A stretch of DNA of 64,000 bases, taken from the NCBI RefSeq assembly GCF_041261445.1, contig NZ_JBGCCU010000009.1, positions 124,001 to 188,000 of the forward strand. The letters are read 5' to 3'. Below are positions 24,121-32,843 of the stretch, one piece after another. Positions within the stretch are counted from its first letter, which is position 1, and each line of letters starts with the position of its first letter. Source of the DNA: Catenulispora sp. EB89. GTDB taxonomy: Bacteria; Actinomycetota; Actinomycetes; Streptomycetales; Catenulisporaceae. Under the pieces are notes generated by a model that did no database searches, was not told where the DNA came from, and saw nothing but the letters and a program-made list of their open reading frames with translations. The translations under genes were made by a program, and so were the position numbers.

Positions 24121-25019
24121 ATGCGCGCATCAGCACAGCCGCACTGGGTCGCAACTCCGGTCGCAACTCCGGTCGCAACTCCGGTCGCAACTCTGGTAGG
24201 TCCGGCGGGCCGGCGCCAGATGCCATCTCCACCACCGTTGCGACCCCCGCCGCCACCAGACTCCGCGCCACCGCCGACAGCGAGTGGATCAAGTTCCGCT
24301 CCGTCCGCTCCGGCCCCGCCGTCCTGATCGCGACCCTCCTCGCCATGCTCCTCGGCGCCTGGCTGGTCGGCATCGGCTACCGCAGCGGCTACACCGCCGC
24401 CGACCGCGCGTCCTTCGACCCCGGCGACGTCACCCTGCGCGGCATCGTCGTCGCGCAGCTCTTGGTCGGCGCGCTCGGCGTCATCACCGTGACCGGGGAG
24501 TACACCAGCGGCCTGATCCGCGGCACGTTCATCGCCACCCCGCAGCGGCGGCAGGTGCTGGCGATGAAGGCGCTGATCTTCGGCGGCGTCGTCTGGGTCT
24601 GGTGCACCGTGTTGTCCTTCGGCGCGTTCCTCGTCGGCCGGGCGTTCCTCACCGCGCCGGTGCCGCGCGTCGGGCTCGGCGATCCCGGTGTGCTCACGGC
24701 CGTTTTCGGCGGCGGCCTCTATCTCACCGGCATCGGCCTGTTCGGCCTGTTCCTCGGCGTGCTGCTGCGCCGCACCGCCGCCTCGCTCGCCGCGCTGGTC
24801 GGCGTCATGATGGTGCTGCCGGTGATCCTGGCCCTGCTTCCGGGCAAGACCGGCGAGCTCATCAGCGAGTTCTCGCCGGCCGGGGCCGGCTTCCAGATCT
24901 GGCACCTCGACCACGGCGGCCACAACCTCGGCGCCTGGCCGGGCTTCGCCCTCTTCGCCGCCTACGTCGCGGCCACCGCCACGGCGGCGTTCGTCACGAT
25001 CCGAAGGAGGGACGTCTGA
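24117..25019 (+). CDS. ABC-2 permease with N-terminal Arg-Asn-Ser-Gly repeats
   Basis: The 300-residue membrane subunit has about six hydrophobic helices and the family opening S-EWIKFRSVRSGP. It shares with the next gene the ADRASFDPGDV and EYTSGLIRGTFIATPQRRQVL segments, so the two permeases are paralogues. It starts inside the ATPase stop (ATGA). The first 30 residues are unusual: four 12-bp tandem repeats encode RNSG before the conserved region, an in-frame low-complexity extension that ordinary members lack. The next permease overlaps its stop by one base. Confidence 0.88.
   Translation: MNARISTAALGRNSGRNSGRNSGRNSGRSGGPAPDAISTTVATPAATRLRATADSEWIKFRSVRSGPAVLIATLLAMLLGAWLVGIGYRSGYTAADRASFDPGDVTLRGIVVAQLLVGALGVITVTGEYTSGLIRGTFIATPQRRQVLAMKALIFGGVVWVWCTVLSFGAFLVGRAFLTAPVPRVGLGDPGVLTAVFGGGLYLTGIGLFGLFLGVLLRRTAASLAALVGVMMVLPVILALLPGKTGELISEFSPAGAGFQIWHLDHGGHNLGAWPGFALFAAYVAATATAAFVTIRRRDV
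24147..24194 (+). repeat. 12-bp in-frame tandem repeat (GRNS)n
   Basis: The unit GGTCGCAACTCC occurs four times in a row, the last copy ending in T. The 12-bp period and N-terminal location mirror the (NATT)n repeat in the kinase at 3.8 kb. Confidence 0.95.
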
Positions 25020-25804
25020 TGAGCCCCGCCCGCCGAGCCCAGGCCGTGCTCGCCAGCGAGTGGATCAAGCTCCGCTCGCTCCGGTCGCTGCCGGTCACGC
25101 TGCTGGTCGCAGCCGTGTTCTGCATCACCCTGGCCGCCCTGGTCTGCTCCAACTACGCCACGCACTGGAACGACGTCAGCGCCTCCGACCGAGCCACCTT
25201 CGACCCGCTCACCGTCAACTTCGGCTTCCTGCGGATCGGCGTGCTCTTCTTCGGCGTCCTCGGCGCCCTGGTCGTCACCAGCGAGTACGGCAACGGCCTG
25301 ATCCGCACCACCTTCGCCGCCACCCCGCAACGCGTCCTCGTCCTCGCCGCCAAGGCCGTGCTGCTAGGAGCGCTCGCGCTGGCCGCGTCGGCAGTGGTCT
25401 GCCTCGCCGCGTTCTTCGTCGGACAAGGCCTGCTCAGCGGGCACGTGCCGACGGTGCACATCGGCGACCCCGGCGTGCTCGGGCACGTCCTGGGCGCGGT
25501 GGCGTACCTGACCGGCACCGGCCTGTGCGGCGTCTTCCTCGGCGCCCTGGCCCGAAGCACCGCCGTGGCGATGACCAGCGTCTTCGCCCTCTTCCTGATG
25601 CTGCCGGTGATGGTCGACCAGCTGCCGCACACCGGGCTGTGGCGGCACACCGTGCCCTACCTGCCGTCCAACGTCGGCGAGTCCATGTGGCACGCGCACA
25701 CCGCCGACCTGGTCACCGCGGGCCCGGCCTGGGCCCTGCTCGCCGTCTGGGTCGTCGGCCTCGGGACGCTCGCGGCGCTGGTGCTGCGGCGCCGCGACGC
25801 CTGA
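25019..25804 (+). CDS. ABC-2 permease, second subunit
   Basis: This 261-residue integral membrane protein has about six helices, begins with ASEWIKLRSLRSLPVT and shares SDRATFDPLTV and EYGNGLIRTTFAATPQRVLVL with the previous permease. Two similar but distinct permeases suggest a heterodimeric channel with the ATPase at 23182. TGATG overlap with the preceding gene indicates coupling. The sensor kinase starts 25 bp after the stop. Confidence 0.9.
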   Translation: MSPARRAQAVLASEWIKLRSLRSLPVTLLVAAVFCITLAALVCSNYATHWNDVSASDRATFDPLTVNFGFLRIGVLFFGVLGALVVTSEYGNGLIRTTFAATPQRVLVLAAKAVLLGALALAASAVVCLAAFFVGQGLLSGHVPTVHIGDPGVLGHVLGAVAYLTGTGLCGVFLGALARSTAVAMTSVFALFLMLPVMVDQLPHTGLWRHTVPYLPSNVGESMWHAHTADLVTAGPAWALLAVWVVGLGTLAALVLRRRDA

Positions 25805-25829
25805 CGGGCCGGCCGGGACCGACGCGGGC

Positions 25830-27113
25830 ATGATGGACCTCGTGAGCACGGGCAGACGACGCCAGGCCGGCCTGGACTGGCTCGTCTGCGCCCTCGCCGC
25901 CGCGGCCACCGGCCTGGGCGCCACCGACACGCTGGCCTCCTGGCTGCCGCGCGCGGCGATCCCGGCGCTGGCCGTCGTGCAGGGCCTGCTCCTGCTGGCC
26001 CGGCGGCGCGCGCCGGTCGCGGCGCTGGCCGCGACCACGGCCGTGGCCTTCCTCCTGACGGTCGGCGGCTACCCGGCCGGCGGCGCGGGGGTGGGCACGT
26101 TCTTCGCCGCCTACGCGGTAGCGGTGTACTGGGACAGCGGCGCGGCTCCCACCGAGGACGCCGAGGACGCCGAAGGCGCCGAGCGCACCGGCCGTGCCCG
26201 CTTCCCGGTCGCCGGCGCGGCCATCACGGCAGCCTCCGCCCTCGCGCTCTCCGCCGCGAACCTCGCCCCCGACGCGCGAGGCAACGGCCTCAACAGCGTC
26301 GGCCTGGCCGTGGTGTCGGCGTGGATCCTCGGCTACGCGCTGCGCACCCGGCGCGCCTACATCGCCGAGCTGGTCGAGCGCGCGGCCCGGCTGGAGGCCG
26401 AGGAAGGCGAGCGCGCGGCGCGCGCCGTGGCCGAGGAGCGGCTGCGGATCGCGCGCGAGCTGCACGACGTCGTCGGCCACTCGATCAGCCTGATCACCGT
26501 GCAGGCCGAGGCGGCCACGCGCTCGGCGCGGACGAACCCGGACGCGGTGACGCCGTTCCTGGCGACGATCTCGGCGACCGGCCGGGAGGCGCTGGCGGAG
26601 ATGCGGCGCGTGTTGGCCGTCCTGCGTCCGGACGCCGAGCCCGAGATGAGCCCGCAGCCGGGGTTGGACGACCTGGCGGAGCTGGTCGCACGCTTCGAGT
26701 CCGGCGGGCTGCCGGTCCGCCTGGACGCGCCGCCGGCCGAGCTGCCGCCGGGCGTCGGGCTGGCGGTGTACCGGATCGTGCAGGAGTCGCTGACCAACGT
26801 GCTCAAGCACGCCGGCCCTGGCGCGACGGCCGCCGTCACCGTCGAGCCGGGGCGAGGGTCGGTGCGGGTGTCAGTGCTCGATGACGGTCGCGGCCCGAAC
26901 GGCGCGACCGGCTTGACTGGTTCGACCGGCTCGACTGGCCCGACCGGCTCGGCTGGCCCGACCCGCCCGGCGTCCGGCGCCGCGCACGGCATCGTCGGGA
27001 TGCGCGAGCGGGTGGCGATCTACAGCGGTACTTTGCGCGCCGGCCCCGGCATCAACGGCGGCGGATTCGAAGTGGAGGCGGTCATCCCGCTCCCCGAGGA
27101 GGACTCCCGATGA
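25830..27113 (+). CDS. NarL-type sensor histidine kinase with a collagen-like insert
   Basis: This 427-residue kinase has hydrophobic segments over about residues 15-175. HisKA_3 follows with His in IARELHDVVGHSIS, then an HATPase domain (VQESLTNVLKHAG, DDGRGPNG, GIVGMRERVAIY). Seven Gly-X-Thr-like triplets (about residues 358-378) are inserted in the ATP-lid region between DDGRG and the G-box, an odd place for low-complexity sequence. A second acidic run (TEDAEDAEGAE) lies between membrane helices. Tandem ATGs at 25830 and 25833 and a GTG at 25842 are alternative starts. The response regulator overlaps its stop (ATGA). It probably senses substrate or membrane stress for the ABC exporter upstream. 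Confidence 0.9.
   Translation: MMDLVSTGRRRQAGLDWLVCALAAAATGLGATDTLASWLPRAAIPALAVVQGLLLLARRRAPVAALAATTAVAFLLTVGGYPAGGAGVGTFFAAYAVAVYWDSGAAPTEDAEDAEGAERTGRARFPVAGAAITAASALALSAANLAPDARGNGLNSVGLAVVSAWILGYALRTRRAYIAELVERAARLEAEEGERAARAVAEERLRIARELHDVVGHSISLITVQAEAATRSARTNPDAVTPFLATISATGREALAEMRRVLAVLRPDAEPEMSPQPGLDDLAELVARFESGGLPVRLDAPPAELPPGVGLAVYRIVQESLTNVLKHAGPGATAAVTVEPGRGSVRVSVLDDGRGPNGATGLTGSTGSTGPTGSAGPTRPASGAAHGIVGMRERVAIYSGTLRAGPGINGGGFEVEAVIPLPEEDSR
26901..26963 (+). repeat. 9-bp degenerate repeat encoding Gly-X-Thr triplets
   Basis: Seven 9-bp units encode GAT, GLT, GST, GST, GPT, GSA and GPT in the ATP-lid region of the kinase. The period keeps the frame, so length can vary without breaking the protein. 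Confidence 0.9.
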
Positions 27114-27778
27114 CCATCAGCGTCCTGATCGCCGACGACCAGCACCTGGTCCGCTCCGGCCTGCGTGCGATCATCGAGTCCGAACCGGGCATGGAGGTCG
27201 TGGGGGAGGCCGCCGACGGCGCCGAGGCGGTCGAGGCCGTCCGCCGCCTGCGCCCGGACGTCGCGCTGATGGACATCCGCATGCCGCGCCTGGACGGCGT
27301 CGCCGCGACGCGGTCACTGTGCTCCGGCCCCGGTCCGCACGCCACCAGGATCCTGATGCTCACCACGTTCCACCTCGACGACTACGTCGCCGACGCCCTG
27401 CGTGCCGGTGCATCAGGCTTCTTACTCAAGGACGCCACCGCCGACCAACTCGTGGAGGCGGTCCGCGTCATCGCGGCGGGCGACGCGATCCTCGCACCCC
27501 CGGTCACCCGCCGAATGCTGGAGCGCATGGCCGCCGATCAACCCGACCCCTCCGGCGGCGCCGAACTGCGCGCGCTGCTGTCCGCGCGCGAGGTGGACGT
27601 GCTGCTGTTGGTCGCGCGCGGACTGTCGAACGTTGAGATCGGCTCCGCGCTGCACCTGGCCGAGTCCACGGTGAAGTCCCACGTGCAGAACATCCTGGCC
27701 AAGCTGGGTGTCCGCGACCGGTTGCAGGCCGCGGTGGCCGCGTACGAGTCGGGGTTGGTCCAGCCGCGCGGACGGTAG
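27110..27778 (+). CDS. NarL/FixJ-type response regulator of the ABC operon
   Basis: This 222-residue regulator has receiver motifs LIADDQ, Asp in VALMDIRMPRLDG, LTTFH and FLLKD, then the LuxR-type HTH (LSAREVDVLLLVARGLSNVE). It is translationally coupled to the kinase (ATGA). It most likely controls the ABC operon in which it lies. Confidence 0.94.
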   Translation: MTISVLIADDQHLVRSGLRAIIESEPGMEVVGEAADGAEAVEAVRRLRPDVALMDIRMPRLDGVAATRSLCSGPGPHATRILMLTTFHLDDYVADALRAGASGFLLKDATADQLVEAVRVIAAGDAILAPPVTRRMLERMAADQPDPSGGAELRALLSAREVDVLLLVARGLSNVEIGSALHLAESTVKSHVQNILAKLGVRDRLQAAVAAYESGLVQPRGR

Positions 27779-27938
27779 GGCCAGGCCCGCGGCGGCCACC
27801 TCTCAACCGGTGTATAACCCCAGGTCACGCCGCGATTAGGGTGAATCCCCGCATCCGCCGACACCGGCCGGAACTCCTGCTACCTTGACTGCCGATCGGA
27901 CTCCGCCGGAGCGTCTCGTCGCGAGAGTGGGCACGTCA

Positions 27939-28967
27939 ATGCGCTTCAATGTCCCGCCCGGCTGGCCGACTCCTCCGGAGGGCTGGGTCCCCGATCCGGG
28001 CTGGCAGCCGGACCGCAGCTGGCCGCCGGCTCCTCCCGGGTGGCAGTTCTGGGTGGACGTCCCTGCCCCGGCATTTGCCCCGGGCCCGGCCCCGGCCCCG
28101 GGGCCGCCGGCGCCACCGCCCTCGGCCACCGGCTCGAAGCTGGACGAGCAGTTGCTGAAGGTCGCCCAGTGGGCCCGCCAGCGGACCGGCAAGCACGACG
28201 AACAACTCCCGGCCGTGACGTTCTCCGGCCCCGATCCGGCGGCGAAGTGGTTCGGCCTGGCGGCCAGCGTCGCGAAGTTCGGACCGGTCCACTCGGCCCT
28301 GAGCGACGCCCTCACCTCCGCCGTCCCCGGCGGCGACCAGGTCCTGGAGCTGGTCAAGTCGCTCTACGCCATCGAGGACGAGCAGTCGCGGGTCCTGCAC
28401 AGCATCGACACGAACGTCAAACTCCTGAAAGAGGGCCCCTACCGAGCCGGCCGCCTACTGCTGAGCGAAGCACACCGGCTCGCCGCCCACGCCGAGGAGA
28501 GCCACCGCCTCCTGGAAACCGCCAAGGACCGCTTCTACGACGCCCAGCCACTGGCCTCCTCGGTCCAGGAACGCACCATGGTCGAGCTGCACCTGGCGCT
28601 CGTCTGGCTCGCCCTCGGCCGCCCCGACGACGCCCGCTACTGGCTGGAGCAGGCCTACCAGTCGGCGCGCATCGTGATCGACTCCCTGACCCAGCAGGCC
28701 GGCGACGTCAAGGTCCTGAGATCCAAGTGGGCGACGACCGCCCTGAGCATCTACTACCCGGCCGGCCTGTTCGTGGTCCCGCTCAAGCTCAAACGCCTGA
28801 TGAACGCCGACCGAGCCAACGCGGCCATGACCGCCTTCCTACCGGTGGCGAACTCCATCGCGGCCTGCCTGAACAGCCTGAACCTGCGCCCGGTCGTCCC
28901 CGGCCTCCAGCTCACGACCAACTACGACGGCAGCCGCCTGCTCCAGGAGGTCGGCCTGGCGGGCTAG
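27939..28967 (+). CDS. proline/tryptophan-rich N-terminus hypothetical protein
   Basis: A 342-residue protein of unknown function. The first 30 residues (NVPPGWPTPPEGWVPDPGWQ and on) repeat the Pro-Pro-Gly-Trp pattern of DUF2510-like membrane-associated actinobacterial proteins. A Pro/Ala linker follows, and then a soluble, mostly helical domain of about 260 residues (KSLYAIEDEQSRVLHSIDTN, LALVWLALGRPDDARYWLEQAY) with TPR-like character. No catalytic motif was seen. ATG at 27939 is chosen because the conserved Pro/Trp motif starts there; GTG at 27927 and a TTG at 27885 are possible. It stands alone between a response regulator and a secreted hydrolase. Confidence 0.75.
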   Translation: MRFNVPPGWPTPPEGWVPDPGWQPDRSWPPAPPGWQFWVDVPAPAFAPGPAPAPGPPAPPPSATGSKLDEQLLKVAQWARQRTGKHDEQLPAVTFSGPDPAAKWFGLAASVAKFGPVHSALSDALTSAVPGGDQVLELVKSLYAIEDEQSRVLHSIDTNVKLLKEGPYRAGRLLLSEAHRLAAHAEESHRLLETAKDRFYDAQPLASSVQERTMVELHLALVWLALGRPDDARYWLEQAYQSARIVIDSLTQQAGDVKVLRSKWATTALSIYYPAGLFVVPLKLKRLMNADRANAAMTAFLPVANSIAACLNSLNLRPVVPGLQLTTNYDGSRLLQEVGLAG

Positions 28968-29095
28968 AAAACAGGCCCTGGTAAAGACCCGTATCGGCTC
29001 GATAATATGTGCGACAGGGTCCTGAGGCAGAGGCGCGGCCGCCGGCCGATCGTTCGGGCCTGCCGGGCGTGAGATCCGAATCATGGGGGCTTTGA

Positions 29096-30550
29096 ATGGC
29101 CATTTCTCGACGACGCGTGCTGGTCGGCACGGCGGCGGCCGCCGCTGGAGCCGTCGTGGCGCCGAATCTCCTGGCCGGTTCGGTGCAGGCCGCCGCGGTG
29201 CCGATGGCGGTTTCGTTCGGCAAGGTGGACATCACCCCCACCGCCGATCTGGCCATGGCGGGGTACGGTGTCGACTCGCCCCGGCTGGCGCAGGGGAGCA
29301 ACGCGCCGCTGTTCGCGCGCTGCACGATCTTCTGGGACAACGGCTTCCCCAATGTGATCGTCACTGCCGACGTGCTGGCCTTTCCCCGCTCGATGCACCA
29401 GGCCATCCGCTCTCGGGTCGTCCCGCTCGGTATCGCCAACTCCGACTTCATCCTGACCGCCACCCACACCCACAACGGGCCGGTGCTGATCGACGAGCTG
29501 AACCCGTATATCAGCTACAACATCCAGCCCGGCTCCGACGTGATGAACGCGGTCGAGTCCTACAGCGCGGAGCTGGAGGACACCATCGTGAGCCTGGTGA
29601 GCAACACGCTGGGCGCGGTGCAGGTCCCGTGCACGCTGGACTACCAGGTCGCCAACGAGAACTTCGCCTACAACCGGGAAGGCCTGCCGTACGTCGAGGT
29701 CGACGTCCCGGTGCTGGTCGCGCGCAGTACCGGCGGCAGCCCGCTGGCGGTGCTGTTCGGCTACGGGTGCCATCCGGTGTCGGCGGGAGGGCAGACGCTG
29801 TTCGATCCGGACTATCCGGGGGTGGCCTGCTCCCTGCTGGAGAACGCGACCGGGGCCTTCGCGCAGTTCCTCACCGGCCCGGCGGGGGACCAGGATCCGC
29901 CGGTGAACGGCCGCGACTGGCCGTTGTCCCAGAGCCTCGGCAGCGACCTGGGCCAGACGGTGATCAACGCGATCGCCACCCCCGGACGCTCGGTGAGCGG
30001 TCCGATCAGCACCGCCTACCAGGAAGTCAGCCTGCCGCTGGACATCACGGACACGCCGGCCAACCTCGCCGCGGTCCGGGCCGACTACGTCGTCCGCCAG
30101 ACCAGCACAACGGCCGGCTACACGGGCTACTACCAGCGGCACGCCGAGGTGATGATCGGCCAGATCGACGCCCACTCGTTCCAGACCGCCATCCCGCTCC
30201 CGCTCCAGACCTGGAACCTCCCCGGCGCCGCCGGCCCCCTCGACATCGCCCTGACCGGCGGCGAACTCGTGTCCGGCTACGGCGTCTACTTCCGCAACCG
30301 GCACGGCGGCTCCAACGGCATCTGGGTCGCCGGCTACGCCAACGAGATCCCGACCTACATCCCCTCCGACGAACTACTGGCCTCCGGCGGCGCCCTGCAC
30401 TACGCCTGCGGCTGGGACGTCGACTTCCCCGGCATCGCCGGCGGCGCCATGTCGATCTACGGCTGGCTCGGCCACTTCTACCGGCCGCCGAGCACGGCCA
30501 GTACGAGCCCGGAGCAGATCATCATCGATGCGCTGACGACGATGCTGTGA
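29096..30550 (+). CDS. secreted neutral/alkaline ceramidase-family hydrolase (Tat signal)
   Basis: This 484-residue exported enzyme starts with a twin-arginine signal (SRRRVLVGTAAAAAGAVVAP). The body matches the N-terminal domain of neutral ceramidases, with the zinc-ligand-like motifs TATHTHNGP and FGYGCHPVS. GDQDPPVNG lies where ceramidases have GDVSPN; the nucleophilic Ser of true ceramidases is not evident there. The C-terminal Ig-like ceramidase domain is also missing. It may hydrolyse another amide or ester outside the cell. The Tat signal fits a protein that folds, perhaps with metal, before export. It is followed by the 94-bp repeat array. Confidence 0.8.
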   Translation: MAISRRRVLVGTAAAAAGAVVAPNLLAGSVQAAAVPMAVSFGKVDITPTADLAMAGYGVDSPRLAQGSNAPLFARCTIFWDNGFPNVIVTADVLAFPRSMHQAIRSRVVPLGIANSDFILTATHTHNGPVLIDELNPYISYNIQPGSDVMNAVESYSAELEDTIVSLVSNTLGAVQVPCTLDYQVANENFAYNREGLPYVEVDVPVLVARSTGGSPLAVLFGYGCHPVSAGGQTLFDPDYPGVACSLLENATGAFAQFLTGPAGDQDPPVNGRDWPLSQSLGSDLGQTVINAIATPGRSVSGPISTAYQEVSLPLDITDTPANLAAVRADYVVRQTSTTAGYTGYYQRHAEVMIGQIDAHSFQTAIPLPLQTWNLPGAAGPLDIALTGGELVSGYGVYFRNRHGGSNGIWVAGYANEIPTYIPSDELLASGGALHYACGWDVDFPGIAGGAMSIYGWLGHFYRPPSTASTSPEQIIIDALTTML

Positions 30551-30556
30551 GTCGGG

Positions 30557-31300
30557 GCGGCGGCCAGCTTGCCAGCTCGCAGGGCTGGTGCAGTGCGGGC
30601 CGGAAGCTGGTGGCGCTGGTGGCGAGCAGCCGACCCAGCGCAATGCCCATGATCCGGGGTTGGCCCTGCACGGGGCGGGGCGAGTCGGAAGCCGATAGCG
30701 CCGGCGGCGGGTAGTCGGCCAGCGCGGCGCGTGCGTACTATCCGGAGTTGGCCGTGCGTGGTCCGGGCGAGGCTGCGCGGGCCGGAAGCTGGTGACGCCA
30801 GTGGCGCTTAGCTGGCCAAGTGGGACGTGCACGACCTGGGTTGGCCGTGTTCGTTCCGGGCGGGGCCTGCGTGGGCCGTAGGCTGGTGACGCCGGCGGCG
30901 CCCGGCCGGCCAAGTGCGACGTGCACGATCCGGGTTGGCCGTGCGCGGTCCGGGCGGGGGCTGCGCGGATCGGAAGCTGGTGACGCCGGCGGCGCTCAGC
31001 CGGTCAAGTGCGACGTGCACGATCCGGGTTGGCCGTGTTCGGTCTGGGCGGGGGCTGCGCGGGCCGGAAGCTGGTGGCGCCAGCGGCGCCCAGCCAGCCC
31101 AGCGCGTCGCGCACGACTCGGGTTGGCTGTGCGCGGTCCGGGCGAGGCTGCGCGGGCCGGAAGCCAGTGGCGCTGGCGGCGCGCGGCTGGCCTGGCGCGA
31201 GGCGCGCGATCCGGGGTCGGCGCGTTCACGAGTATGCGCCGGATACCGCGGGGGCGGCGGCCGGCTCCTCTGTCGTCGCGAGAGGCCTTGCGCTGGCGGC
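30557..31300. repeat. noncoding tandem array of about 94-bp units
   Basis: This gene-free stretch is a degenerate tandem array. The landmark GGTTGGC (or close variants) recurs at 30658, 30746, 30839, 30933, 31027, 31121 and 31215, i.e. at 88, 93, then 94 bp four times. Each good unit also contains CGGAAGCTGGTGACGCC, GCCGGCGGCGC-like blocks and GTGCGACGTGCAC, which has GTGC/GCAC arms. The units at 30839-31120 are most alike; outer units decay. Because 94 is not a multiple of three, successive copies fall in different frames, and the short reading frames here differ from copy to copy. A structural, binding-site or RNA role is more likely than coding. Confidence 0.85.
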
Positions 31301-31303
31301 GTG

Positions 31304-31714
31304 TCAGCCGACCCGACTCGCCCGCCCGTCGTAGTCCTCGCGTGCGGCCAGCACCTCCGTCGTGTGCTCCAGCGACCACTCCGTGAGCGCCTTCACCGGT
31401 CCGCGCAGGGTCACGCCCAGGGGCGTCAGCTCGTACTCGACCCGCACCGGTACCTCCGGGTACACCGTGCGCAGGACCAGGCCGTCGCGTTCCAGTGCGC
31501 GGAGGGTCTGCGTCAGCATCTTCTCGCTGACGCCTGCCAGGCGCTTGCGCAGGTCGGTGAAGCGGGAGCGACCGTTCTGTCCGAGTGCGCCGAGGACGAG
31601 GATCGACCACTTGTCGCCGATCCGGTCGAGCAGGTCCCGCGACGGGCAGCCCTGCGCGAACGGGTCGTATGCGGGTGCCTCGGTCACGGTCGCGACAGAC
31701 TCCACAGCCCTCAC
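31304..31714 (-). CDS. HxlR-family transcriptional regulator
   Basis: This 136-residue winged-helix regulator has the family's N-terminal Cys motif GCPSRDLLDRIGDKWSILVL, DNA-binding helices FTDLRKRLAGVSEKMLTQTL and a wing VEYELTPLG. The single Cys can sense electrophiles or oxidants in some relatives. It lies downstream of an ABC transporter pair on the same strand, 85 bp after the permease stop, and may have its own promoter. A small TGAGC/GCTCA inverted repeat at 31770-31783 is a possible operator. Confidence 0.9.
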   Translation of the reverse strand: MRAVESVATVTEAPAYDPFAQGCPSRDLLDRIGDKWSILVLGALGQNGRSRFTDLRKRLAGVSEKMLTQTLRALERDGLVLRTVYPEVPVRVEYELTPLGVTLRGPVKALTEWSLEHTTEVLAAREDYDGRASRVG

Positions 31715-31799
31715 CTCACTTCTTTCCGCTGGGCGGCTACTTTACCGAGGAGCTGCTGCTTCCCGACAGTGAGCTACCGCTCAGCGGAACCATGCGCCG

Positions 31800-32843
31800 C
31801 TACGAAAGCCGCACCCTCCGTATCCACACCACCCCGCCGGCGGCCACCGCGAGTGCTGCACCCAACAGCATCGCCGTCTCGATCCCCTGGAACTCCCAGA
31901 ACCGGTCCGCCGGCTGATACGTCACCACCTGCCGCAGCCCCAGCGTCCCCAGGCAGTCGTCGGTCTGCGCGATTCCCAGATTCGTGCACTGCGACGTCTG
32001 CAGCAGGCTGAACCCACGCCCGTCCGGCGTGACGGTCCGGTCCGTGACGATCCACGCCCCGCGGATGTCGACCGGCACCGTCACCTGCCCCTCGTTCCCG
32101 AACTGCGCCGAGCGCAGATCCGAGGCCGTCAGCGCCGGGCCGGTGATCGTGGTCGGCGCGACCAGATGCGGCCGCACCCACGTCGGCACGACGAACTGCA
32201 CCGCCGCCACGACCACCAGCGTCGCCGCCATCGCCGGCACGGTTCGCCGCACCAGCACCCCGAGCACGACTCCCACCACGAACCCGAGCGCCGCGTACCC
32301 CAGCGGCACGACACCCCGCGCGTCGAACACGATCTTCTGGAATCGGCTGATCTGTGTTCCGACGCCCTGTGACCCGCCCCCGACCGGAAAACCGCCCGCC
32401 GCATCAATCGGCCCGGCCCACCAACTCAGCGCGAGGCTGGCCAGTCCGGCGAACGCCATACTCGCCAGCCCCAGCACCGCGATCTTCATCACGGCCCAGC
32501 GCGTCGGCGTGACGCTCTGATGCCACACGAACCGCAGCGTCCGTCCCTCCACCTCACGCGTGATCATCGGCGTGCCCCAGAACGCACCGATCAGCGCCGG
32601 CGCGAGCAGCAGCAGCCCGAGGCCGATGAAATACAGCGCCGGATATACCGCGTCCGCCTTCATCGCCGCGAGAAAGTGGGTCGTCGCCGCCGTGCACGAC
32701 GCGCCACACGACGTCAGGCCGCTGGCATCGTAGAGCCCTGACAGTCCCGACGCGGTCGCCACAAGCGCGACACCGAACGCGAGGACAACAGCAGCGGCAA
32801 CGACGGCCGAAACACGGAACTGCCGATAGACAAGCCACATCAT
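31800..32843 (-). CDS. ABC transporter permease
   Basis: This 347-residue membrane protein has about six hydrophobic helices (for example VSAVVAAAVVLAFGVALVAT at the start and TAMLLGAALAVAAGGVVWI at the end). A large extracytoplasmic loop carries paired cysteines (SCGASC and later CTNLG, DDCLG). The segment REVEGRTLRFVWHQSVTPTRW resembles ABC-2 type permeases. The ATG overlaps the ATPase stop (ATGA). It differs from the permeases at 24-26 kb and has a longer external loop, so its substrate may differ. Confidence 0.87.
   Translation of the reverse strand: MMWLVYRQFRVSAVVAAAVVLAFGVALVATASGLSGLYDASGLTSCGASCTAATTHFLAAMKADAVYPALYFIGLGLLLLAPALIGAFWGTPMITREVEGRTLRFVWHQSVTPTRWAVMKIAVLGLASMAFAGLASLALSWWAGPIDAAGGFPVGGGSQGVGTQISRFQKIVFDARGVVPLGYAALGFVVGVVLGVLVRRTVPAMAATLVVVAAVQFVVPTWVRPHLVAPTTITGPALTASDLRSAQFGNEGQVTVPVDIRGAWIVTDRTVTPDGRGFSLLQTSQCTNLGIAQTDDCLGTLGLRQVVTYQPADRFWEFQGIETAMLLGAALAVAAGGVVWIRRVRLS

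Noticed and set aside
30374-31020. Several short minus-strand frames in the 94-bp array that begin similarly (MHVAL-like)
   Set aside because: They arise because each repeat contains the same GTG; the 94-bp period shifts frame every copy, so the downstream protein sequence is not conserved.
30557-31300. CRISPR array
   Set aside because: Units are contiguous and about 94 bp without distinct repeat and spacer parts, and no cas gene is present.
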